In this document: in pieces, positions 1 through 5,156 of the stretch
Layout: each line of letters starts with the position of its first letter
Numbering within the stretch: the first letter of the stretch is position 1
Assembly (NCBI GenBank): GCA_024636075.1
Contig: JAGXHS010000134.1
Coordinates: 1-6,884 of the forward strand
Reading direction: 5' to 3'
Source: Propionibacteriaceae bacterium
GTDB taxonomy: Bacteria > Actinomycetota > Actinomycetes > Propionibacteriales > Propionibacteriaceae
Length of the DNA: 6,884 nucleotides
Program-made: the position numbers and the translations under genes
The notes under the pieces: generated by a model
Databases searched by the model: none
The model's input: the letters and a program-made list of their open reading frames with translations, nothing else
What the model was told of the DNA's origin: nothing

Positions 1-36
1 ATATCGTCGGCAGCGTCAGATGTGTATAAGAGACAG
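1..36 (+). other. Illumina Nextera transposase adapter (non-genomic sequence)
   Basis: Bases 4-36 are identical, from memory, to the 33-base Nextera/Tn5 read-1 adapter, ending in the 19-bp Tn5 mosaic end AGATGTGTATAAGAGACAG at 18-36. Bases 1-3 (ATA) are of unknown origin and are probably also residual. The homology to TrpE begins exactly after the mosaic end, at base 37. The adapter stays open in the trpE reading frame and offers a spurious ATG at 22, so automatic callers would give TrpE a false MYKRQ N-terminus; its other frames give MCIRDS and, on the reverse strand, LSLIHI. These short peptides are familiar artefacts in protein databases. This is library-preparation residue at a contig end, not a natural transposon. 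Confidence 0.97.
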
Positions 37-732
37 CTGCGCAGCACCAACCCGAGCCCCTACCTGTACCTGCAGCGCTTCGAGGACTTCAGCGTCGTCG
101 GTTCCAGCCCCGAAGCGCTGGTCAGCGTCACCGACGGCCTTGCCACCACCCATCCGATCGCCGGCAGTCGACCCCGGGGCGACACGGAGGTGTCCGACCA
201 CCAGTACGAAGTGGACCTGCTGGCCGATCCGAAGGAGCGGTCCGAGCACCTGATGCTGGTCGACCTGGGGCGCAATGACCTCGGCAAGGTGTGCGAGGCG
301 GGAACTGTCACAGTCACCGAGTTCATGCGGGTGCGCCGCTACAGCCACATCATGCACATCGAGTCGTCGGTGTCTGGTCGGCTACCCGCGGATCGTTCCG
401 CGCTGGACGCCACACTTGCCTGTTTCCCGGCGGGAACATTGTCGGGTGCGCCGAAGGTGCGAGCGATGCAGATCATCGAGGAGTTGGAGACCTCCCGCCG
501 CGGTCTCTATGGCGGCGTGGTCGGCTACTTCGACTTCGCCGGCAACTCCGACACCGCCATCGCGATCCGGACCGCGGTCCTGCGCGACGGGGTCGCGCAC
601 GTGCAGGCCGGCGCAGGGCTGGTGGTCGACTCGGTACCCGAGACCGAGGACGCCGAATGCCGGTCGAAGGCTCAAGCCGTGATCACCGCGATTTCGCGCG
701 CCGAAGCACAACGCCCCTTGGCTGCGCGATGA
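37..732 (+). CDS. trpE: Anthranilate synthase component I, C-terminal part (5' truncated)
   Basis: This is the C-terminal 231 residues of the large subunit of anthranilate synthase, which converts chorismate plus ammonia (delivered from glutamine by TrpG) to anthranilate, the first committed step of tryptophan synthesis. The visible part is the chorismate-binding catalytic domain. Counting from base 37, it shows NPSPYLYL (5-12), SSPEAL (23-28), PIAGSRPRG (40-48), a block around EHLMLVDLGRNDLG (70-83), FPAGTLSGAPKVRAM (130-144), RRGLYGGVVGY (154-164) and the C-terminal E...KA element (E207-K211-A212) that helps hold Mg2+. The family is usually about 500 residues, so some 270-290 N-terminal residues, including the tryptophan feedback site, are missing because the sequence runs into adapter at base 36. 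PIAGSRPRG has Ser where Thr is common, a conservative change. I see no frameshift; the stop is TGA at 730-732. Confidence 0.95.
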   Translation: MRSTNPSPYLYLQRFEDFSVVGSSPEALVSVTDGLATTHPIAGSRPRGDTEVSDHQYEVDLLADPKERSEHLMLVDLGRNDLGKVCEAGTVTVTEFMRVRRYSHIMHIESSVSGRLPADRSALDATLACFPAGTLSGAPKVRAMQIIEELETSRRGLYGGVVGYFDFAGNSDTAIAIRTAVLRDGVAHVQAGAGLVVDSVPETEDAECRSKAQAVITAISRAEAQRPLAAR

Positions 733-748
733 ACCCGTCGGCCACCTG

Positions 749-1189
749 ATGACACTCTCCTCGCGTTGGCGGTGGCTGGGGGTGCTGTCTGCCGTGCTGG
801 GAGGAGGGCTCGGCCTGGTGGTTGGTGACGGAGTTGTCGATGCATTGGCGCTCTCCGCACTGGCTGGCATCGGGGTGACCTTGACCCTGCGCAGCCTTGG
901 TCGCCGGGTGGTCGGAGTCCTGCTGATCGTCCTGGGTGCCTTGGTGGCTGCAGCGCCGTGGTGGGGTTCAACGTCATCCGCCGAGTCCGGATTCCAGCTG
1001 GCCGGGGTGCTGTCTGCCGGGGCGCTGCTTGCCCTCGCGGGCCTGCTCACCGTCCTCACCGCCGGACACCAGGCCTCGGCGGCGCGCTTCGAGCGCGACC
1101 CCCAAGATCCGGTGGCGGGCACGCTGGCTGAGCAGCGGCCGATCGACCAGTGGCGCGCCCTCGACCGGGGCGACGATCCCACGAAGTGA
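749..1189 (+). CDS. Trp-operon-associated integral membrane protein (TIGR02234 / Trp_oprn_chp type)
   Basis: A 146-residue membrane protein of unknown biochemical function. Four hydrophobic stretches are visible at about residues 9-26, 31-48, 54-70 and 83-105, with a Trp-Trp pair at 71-72 after the third helix. A soluble, charged C-terminal tail ends in WRALDRGDDPT (135-145), a tail motif I associate with the actinobacterial Trp-biosynthesis-associated membrane protein family; in Mycobacterium tuberculosis the gene between trpE and trpC (Rv1610) is the positional equivalent. ATG 749 is the first start codon after the previous in-frame stop and lies 17 bases beyond the trpE stop. It has no recognisable Shine-Dalgarno sequence, so it probably relies on coupling to trpE translation. 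The family name reflects gene location only; a role in tryptophan or precursor transport is conceivable but unproven. Confidence 0.85.
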   Translation: MTLSSRWRWLGVLSAVLGGGLGLVVGDGVVDALALSALAGIGVTLTLRSLGRRVVGVLLIVLGALVAAAPWWGSTSSAESGFQLAGVLSAGALLALAGLLTVLTAGHQASAARFERDPQDPVAGTLAEQRPIDQWRALDRGDDPTK

Positions 1190-1325
1190 CGAGGCCGGCA
1201 GAGGCAATGAGCCCCGCTGGGTGGTGTCGTGGGTGGCATGCGGCTGGTGTTGGCTGCGATAGGCGGTAGCCTCGTCTCACGGGAGAATCCCACTGGTGAC
1301 ACCCAACGGACCTCAGGAGCGCACC
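1190..1325 (+). promoter_or_regulatory. Leader-like intergenic segment with Trp-codon-rich short frame and hairpins (candidate attenuator)
   Basis: This 136-base gap is unusually long for this compact operon. The frame ending at TAG 1260-1262 contains four TGG codons within 12 codons (1218, 1230, 1245, 1251). A GTG at 1221 or 1224 could start a 12-13 codon peptide holding three of them. An ATG at 1207 in another frame gives 20 codons with two Trp (1222, 1234). None of these starts has a well-spaced Shine-Dalgarno sequence. Downstream are two small hairpins: CG-AGGC/GCCT-CG with a GGTA loop (1257-1274, bulge at 1259-1260), and GGGA/TCCC with a GAA loop (1281-1291), possibly extended by TCAC 1277-1280 with GTGA 1296-1299. 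The segment GACACCCAAC (1298-1307) could alternatively pair upstream with GGTGTC (1223-1228), GGTGT (1246-1250) or GTTGG (1249-1253). A TANNNT -10-like box lies at 1267-1272 without a convincing -35. The arrangement suggests transcription attenuation, but no U-tract terminator is present and the G/T-rich composition could produce TGG by chance. Confidence 0.3.
1315..1319 (+). promoter_or_regulatory. Ribosome-binding site fixing the HGxxPAAW protein start
   Basis: AGGAG lies 6 bases upstream of ATG 1326. An in-frame GTG at 1296 would add ten residues but has no comparable site upstream, and the added residues lack family-like character, so ATG 1326 is preferred. Confidence 0.8.
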
Positions 1326-1574
1326 ATGACTGAACAGCAGACCACAGGGGCCAGCCAGTTGCCACCTGTGCAGAAGTATCATCATGGGCAGAGCCCGGCA
1401 GCCTGGGCGGGTGTCATCATCGCCGGAATCGGCTTCCTGCTGGCTACTGTCGCAAGCATGATGGGCCCCAACTGGACACTGATCTACATCGCTGGCGGGT
1501 TGGTCCTGTTGAGTCTGGTGGTTGCCTCCGTGCTCTTCAAGCTCGGCTACGGCAACGACTACGCCGATTCCTGA
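1326..1574 (+). CDS. Small HGxxPAAW-motif membrane protein (DUF6704-like)
   Basis: An 82-residue protein with a polar N-terminal arm, the signature HGQSPAAWAGV (residues 20-30) and two hydrophobic helices at about 28-46 and 52-72, ending in a short polar tail (GYGNDYADS). The HGxxPAAW signature matches a family of small actinobacterial membrane proteins, commonly found next to trpC, that I know as 'HGxxPAAW family protein'. No catalytic motif is visible and no biochemical role is established to my knowledge. It may be the positional counterpart of the small trpX frame reported in Streptomyces trp clusters, though I cannot check that. The next gene, trpC, starts only 4 bases after its stop, so the two are co-transcribed and probably coupled. 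The start is set by the AGGAG at 1315-1319. Confidence 0.85.
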   Translation: MTEQQTTGASQLPPVQKYHHGQSPAAWAGVIIAGIGFLLATVASMMGPNWTLIYIAGGLVLLSLVVASVLFKLGYGNDYADS

Positions 1575-1578
1575 TCAG

Positions 1579-2400
1579 ATGGCGGTACTTGACGACATCA
1601 TTGTCGGTGTCCGCGACGACTTGCGGGCCCGGCAGGAACGCATCGGGCTGGACCAACTGCAGGAACTGGTCGGAGCCGCGATCCCGGCGCTGGACCCGAT
1701 GCCACGATTCGCCGCCGACGAGCTGGCGGTGATCGCCGAGGTGAAGCGCGCCAGCCCTTCCAAGGGTGCTCTCGCCGACATCACCAATCCCGCAGCTCTC
1801 GCCGCCGAGTATGCCTCCGGTGGTGCATCAGCGATCAGCGTGCTCACCGAACAGCGCCGATTCTCCGGCAGTCTCGCCGATCTGGATGCGGTCCGTCGTC
1901 GGGTCAGTGTTCCGGTGCTTCGGAAGGACTTCGTCGTCACCGACTACCAGGTGTACGAGGCCCGCGCCCACGGCGCCGATCTTGTGCTGCTGATCGTCGC
2001 GGCGCTGGACGACCAGCAACTACAACACTTGCACTCACTGATCGGTGATCTCGGCATGACTGCCCTGGTCGAGGTGCACACCGCCGAGGAAGCTCACCGG
2101 GCTGCCGGGTGCGGTGCCACCCTGATCGGGGTCAACAACCGAAATCTGCGCACCCTAGAAGTGGATCCGGGCCAGTTCGGGCGCCTGGTGGAGCATCTCG
2201 GCGACGACGTCATCAAGGTGGCGGAGTCGGGCATCGTCACTCCTGCTGACGTCGCTGTGGTGGCCGGGCAGGGAGCAGATGTGATTCTCGTCGGTGAAGC
2301 CCTGGTGCGTCACGCCACCCCGGGGCGTGCCATCGCTGATTTCACCGAAGCCGCCCGTGGGGTGGCAGCAAGCGCCACCCGCAGCACCTCGAGCACGTAA
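1579..2400 (+). CDS. trpC: Indole-3-glycerol phosphate synthase
   Basis: A 273-residue (beta/alpha)8-barrel enzyme that cyclises 1-(2-carboxyphenylamino)-1-deoxyribulose 5-phosphate to indole-3-glycerol phosphate with loss of CO2 and water. Visible motifs are IAEVKRASPSKG (52-63, with catalytic-type E54 and K56), VLRKDF (113-118, general-acid Lys K116), LVEVH (163-167, E165), IGVNNRNL (183-190, N186), the substrate-phosphate region AESGI (215-219), and VGEALVR near the C-terminus (238-244). Every key residue I expect is present. The length is normal for the monofunctional enzyme; there is no fused TrpF domain. ATG 1579, four bases after the upstream stop, was chosen because it begins the conserved N-terminus MAVLDDII; a longer in-frame ATG at 1522 would run back over the preceding gene in another frame. 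No clear Shine-Dalgarno sequence is visible, which suggests coupling to the upstream gene. The last ten or so residues are a Ser/Thr-rich low-complexity tail. Confidence 0.97.
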   Translation: MAVLDDIIVGVRDDLRARQERIGLDQLQELVGAAIPALDPMPRFAADELAVIAEVKRASPSKGALADITNPAALAAEYASGGASAISVLTEQRRFSGSLADLDAVRRRVSVPVLRKDFVVTDYQVYEARAHGADLVLLIVAALDDQQLQHLHSLIGDLGMTALVEVHTAEEAHRAAGCGATLIGVNNRNLRTLEVDPGQFGRLVEHLGDDVIKVAESGIVTPADVAVVAGQGADVILVGEALVRHATPGRAIADFTEAARGVAASATRSTSST

Positions 2401-2402
2401 CT

Positions 2403-2407
2403 AAGGA
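2403..2407 (+). promoter_or_regulatory. Ribosome-binding site fixing the trpB start
   Basis: AAGGA lies 6 bases before ATG 2414 but only 3 bases before the adjacent in-frame TTG at 2411. The spacing favours ATG 2414 as the true trpB start. Confidence 0.75.
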
Positions 2408-2413
2408 CAGTTG

Positions 2414-3688
2414 ATGAGCAGCACTCTTCCCGGTTCTTCCGCCACCGCGCCCTTCGCTCTTCCCGACCGGTCCGGGCACTTCGACCAGTTCGGGGGCCGG
2501 TTCGTGCCGGAGGCGTTGTTCGCCGCACTCGGCCAACTGCAGGACTCCTTCGACGACGCAGCCAAGGATCCGGCGTTCACGGCTGAACTGGACCGGCTGC
2601 GGCGCGACTATGCCGGCCGACCCACCCCGATCACCGAAGCCCGACGCTTCGGGGCGGAGCACTGCGAGGGCGCGCGGATCCTGCTGAAGCGCGAAGACCT
2701 GAACCACACCGGGTCGCACAAGATCAACAATGTGCTGGGGCAAGCCCTGCTCACCGCCAGGATGGGCAAGAAGCGGGTGATCGCCGAGACCGGGGCAGGG
2801 CAGCATGGTGTCGCCACCGCGACCGCGGCCGCGCTGTTCGGGTTGGAGTGCCGCGTGTACATGGGAGAGGTGGACACCCAACGCCAAGCACTCAACGTCG
2901 CCCGGATGCAGTTGTTGGGGGCCGAGGTGGTCTCCGTCCGGGCAGGATCTCGCACCCTCAAGGACGCGATGAACGAGGCGATGCGCGACTGGGTCACCAA
3001 CGTGGACAGCACGCACTACCTGATCGGCACCGTCGGTGGTCCGCACCCGTTCCCGATGGTGGTGCGCGAGTTCCAGCGGATCATCTCCACTGAAGCCCGA
3101 GCCCAGGTACTGGAGCGCTACGGGCAGTTGCCGGATGCGGTGGTCGCCTGCGTCGGCGGTGGCTCGAACGCCATCGGCATCTTCGCCGACTTCATCGGTG
3201 ACAAGTCGGTGCGCCTGGTCGGCTACGAGGCCGGCGGTGACGGCGTGGAGACCGGCCGGCACGCCGCCACCATCACCGCCGGTGAGGTCGGAGTGTTGCA
3301 CGGCATGCGCACCTACGTGCTGCAGGACGAGGACGGCCAGACCATCGAGTCGCACTCCATCTCCGCCGGGCTCGACTACCCGGGTGTCGGACCTGAACAT
3401 GCCTGGCTTGCGGCCACCGGCAGGGCGCAGTACCGTCCGGTGACCGACACGGAGGCGATGCAGGCGTTTCAAGACCTGACCCGCTCCGAAGGCATCATGC
3501 CGGCCATCGAATCGGCTCATGCCATCGCCGGGGTCAAGCAGCTGGCCCGCGAGTTGATCGCCGCCGGGAACAGCTCACCGACGATCCTGATCAACCTGTC
3601 CGGCCGTGGCGACAAGGATGTGGACACCGCCATCAAGTGGTTCGGTCTGGATGGGTCGGCGGACCTCACGACCGGAGACCTCTCGTGA
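2414..3688 (+). CDS. trpB: Tryptophan synthase beta chain
   Basis: A 424-residue PLP enzyme that condenses indole with L-serine to give L-tryptophan; it works as an alpha2-beta2 complex with TrpA in the cytoplasm. The N-terminal part shows GRFVPEAL (28-35), typical of TrpB1-type enzymes that pair with TrpA. LKREDLNHTGSHKINN (91-106) carries the PLP lysine K103. AETGAGQHG (124-132) carries the catalytic Glu E125. The cofactor-phosphate loop GGGSNAIG is at 248-255, LDYPGVGPEH (320-329) holds the Asp (D321) equivalent to Salmonella D305, and SGRGDKD is at 396-402. The N-terminal extension of about 20 residues, rich in Ser/Ala, is longer than in the enterobacterial enzyme. The gene follows trpC after 13 bases with its own AAGGA site, and its stop overlaps the GTG start of trpA, as fits equimolar subunits of one complex. 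No missing key residue or frame break is seen. Confidence 0.98.
   Translation: MSSTLPGSSATAPFALPDRSGHFDQFGGRFVPEALFAALGQLQDSFDDAAKDPAFTAELDRLRRDYAGRPTPITEARRFGAEHCEGARILLKREDLNHTGSHKINNVLGQALLTARMGKKRVIAETGAGQHGVATATAAALFGLECRVYMGEVDTQRQALNVARMQLLGAEVVSVRAGSRTLKDAMNEAMRDWVTNVDSTHYLIGTVGGPHPFPMVVREFQRIISTEARAQVLERYGQLPDAVVACVGGGSNAIGIFADFIGDKSVRLVGYEAGGDGVETGRHAATITAGEVGVLHGMRTYVLQDEDGQTIESHSISAGLDYPGVGPEHAWLAATGRAQYRPVTDTEAMQAFQDLTRSEGIMPAIESAHAIAGVKQLARELIAAGNSSPTILINLSGRGDKDVDTAIKWFGLDGSADLTTGDLS
3674..3677 (+). promoter_or_regulatory. Ribosome-binding site supporting the GTG start of trpA
   Basis: GGAG lies 7 bases upstream of GTG 3685, inside the last codons of trpB. It supports the GTG that overlaps the trpB stop as GTGA, rather than an in-frame ATG at 3637 that would add 16 atypical residues. 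Confidence 0.75.
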
Positions 3689-4533
3689 CCGGCTTTGACG
3701 AGACCAGGCTGGGTCTCTCGGGTCAGGTGTATGCCGCCGCCGCATCCCAGGGGCGCCCGGCGCTGGTCGGCTACCTGCCGGTGGGTTTCCCTTCGGTTCC
3801 CGGATCGCTGGCCGCCTTCCAGGCCCTCGTGACGGGACGCGACGGCGTCGGTGTGGACCTGGTGGAGATCGGCATGCCCTACTCCGATCCGGTGATGGAC
3901 GGAATAGCGATCCAGCACGCCACCGCCCGAGCGCTGGAACGTGGTGTGCGCACCCGTGACATCTTCGAAGCCGTGCAGGCGGTGAGCGAAGTGGGCGGGG
4001 TGGCGGTGGTGATGATCTATTGGAACCTGGTGGAGCGCTACGGCGCCAACGCCTTCGCCCGTGACCTGGCATCGGTGGGCGGCTGCGGGTTGATCACCCC
4101 GGACTTGACACCGGACGAGGCCGATGACTGGATGATCGCCTCCGACGAGCACGGACTGGACAGGATCTTCCTGGTCTCGCCGTCGTCAACGCCCGAACGC
4201 ATCGAATCCACTCTGGCGGCGTGCCGCGGATGGGTGTACGCCACCTCGGTGATGGGCGTCACCGGTGCCCGCAGTGAGACCTCCACAGCGGCGCCACAAC
4301 TGGTCTCGGCACTCAAGTCGATCCACAGTGGACTGCCGATCGGAGTCGGTCTCGGGATCTCCAATGGCGACCAGGCGGCTGAACTGGGAGCCTTTGCCGA
4401 CGGTGTCATCGTCGGCTCGGCGCTGGTGAAGAAACTGATCGAGGCCGATCGAGCCTCCAACGAGGCCGCAGGCCTGGATGCGCTGCGCGACGTGGTCAGC
4501 GACCTCGCCGACGGTGTGCGGAGGGCTCGATGA
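3685..4533 (+). CDS. trpA: Tryptophan synthase alpha chain
   Basis: A 282-residue (beta/alpha)8-barrel subunit that cleaves indole-3-glycerol phosphate to indole and glyceraldehyde 3-phosphate and passes indole through the tunnel to TrpB. VGYLPVGFPS (28-37) is the usual N-terminal barrel strand. VDLVEIGMPYSDPVMDG (57-73) contains both catalytic acids, E61 and D72, equivalent to Salmonella E49 and D60. VYATSVMGVTGAR (184-196) is the mobile loop-6 region, and GVGLGISN (220-227) with VIVGSALVK (241-249) forms the substrate-phosphate site. The length is slightly above the typical 265-270. The start is GTG, sharing four bases (GTGA) with the trpB stop, and the end overlaps the next gene as ATGA; both arrangements imply translational coupling. 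All expected catalytic residues are present. Confidence 0.97.
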   Translation: MTGFDETRLGLSGQVYAAAASQGRPALVGYLPVGFPSVPGSLAAFQALVTGRDGVGVDLVEIGMPYSDPVMDGIAIQHATARALERGVRTRDIFEAVQAVSEVGGVAVVMIYWNLVERYGANAFARDLASVGGCGLITPDLTPDEADDWMIASDEHGLDRIFLVSPSSTPERIESTLAACRGWVYATSVMGVTGARSETSTAAPQLVSALKSIHSGLPIGVGLGISNGDQAAELGAFADGVIVGSALVKKLIEADRASNEAAGLDALRDVVSDLADGVRRAR

Positions 4534-5156
4534 ACTGGTCCCGGCGCGGCCTGCTGTCCGCCACCGCGTTGCTGCTGGCCGGTTGCGGTGGCACCGATTC
4601 ATCATCATCCCCGGCCAGCATCACCCTTGACAGGGGCGGATATGTCGCAGGCACACCGTTGGACGGCATCTGGAGCCTGCCAGACGTCACCCTCACAGAC
4701 ACCACCGGAGCGGACTTCAACCTCCGGACCTCACCCACCGCGAAAGCGGTGCTGCTGTTCTTCGGCTACAGCAACTGCCCCGACGTCTGCACCGGAATCA
4801 TCGCCGACCTGGCCCAGGCGGTGCAGCGGGCCGCGCTGGGCGAACAGACAGCCATCATCGTGGTGACCACCGACCCCGCCCGCGACACGCCTCAGGTGCT
4901 GGGGGAGTACCTTCGGCGGATCGATCCCGCTGTGATCGGGCTCACCGGTGAGTTGGACAGCATTGTCGCGGCCGGCGAGACACTAGGGGTGTTCATCAAG
5001 GAGGGCAAGAAATTGCCCAGCGGCGGCTACGAAGTGGACCACAGTACCCAGGTGCTCGGCTTCGGTGCCGAGCGCACCTCACAGGTGGTGTGGACCACTG
5101 GCACGTCGATCGGCAACTACATGGCTGACATCGCCACGTTGGTGGACGCCCAATGA
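4530..5156 (+). CDS. SCO1/SenC-family copper chaperone lipoprotein
   Basis: A 208-residue exported thioredoxin-fold protein of the SCO1/SenC family, whose members deliver copper to, or reduce, the CuA site of cytochrome c oxidase outside the membrane. The N-terminus has a short signal peptide with SRRGLLS (4-10), resembling a twin-arginine motif, then the lipobox LAGC with lipidated C19, then a Ser-rich linker. The redox/copper motif CPDVC (C83, C87) sits in FFGYSNCPDVC, DPARDTP is at 115-121, and the third copper ligand H171 is in VDHSTQVLGF; all three ligands are intact. GGAGG at 4520-4524 precedes ATG 4530, which overlaps the trpA stop (ATGA), and the gene's own stop overlaps lgt (ATGA). 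It is therefore wedged between trpA and lgt, which are adjacent in mycobacteria. A peroxiredoxin-like antioxidant role is an alternative in this superfamily, but the CxxxC plus distal His favours SCO1. Confidence 0.92.
   Translation: MNWSRRGLLSATALLLAGCGGTDSSSSPASITLDRGGYVAGTPLDGIWSLPDVTLTDTTGADFNLRTSPTAKAVLLFFGYSNCPDVCTGIIADLAQAVQRAALGEQTAIIVVTTDPARDTPQVLGEYLRRIDPAVIGLTGELDSIVAAGETLGVFIKEGKKLPSGGYEVDHSTQVLGFGAERTSQVVWTTGTSIGNYMADIATLVDAQ

Noticed and set aside
22..36. ATG at 22 as a start for trpE
   Set aside because: The ATG lies inside the sequencing adapter; the residues before base 37 are adapter-encoded and real TrpE homology begins mid-domain.
1217..1230. T-box-like stretch CTGGGTGGTGTCGT
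   Set aside because: It loosely resembles the T-box core (GGGTGGNACCGCG), but the match is imperfect and the short gap leaves no room for a specifier stem; the G/T-rich composition explains it.
382..1365. 327-codon open frame on the minus strand across trpE and the membrane gene
   Set aside because: It spans three genes and the gap between them, is Arg/Ser/Thr/Pro-rich low-complexity sequence with no recognisable domain, and is the usual antisense shadow of GC-rich genes.
2411..2413. TTG at 2411 as the trpB start
   Set aside because: It lies only 3 bases from the AAGGA site; ATG 2414 has better spacing and a stronger start codon.
2342..3520. 392-codon open frame on the minus strand opposite trpB
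   Set aside because: Codon-position bias of trpB keeps the antisense frame open; composition is His/Gly/Arg/Val-rich without any domain, and the sense strand has a fully conserved TrpB.
3517..4152. 211-codon minus-strand frame opposite trpA
   Set aside because: No domain, His/Arg/Gly-rich, fully overlapped by a well-conserved trpA.
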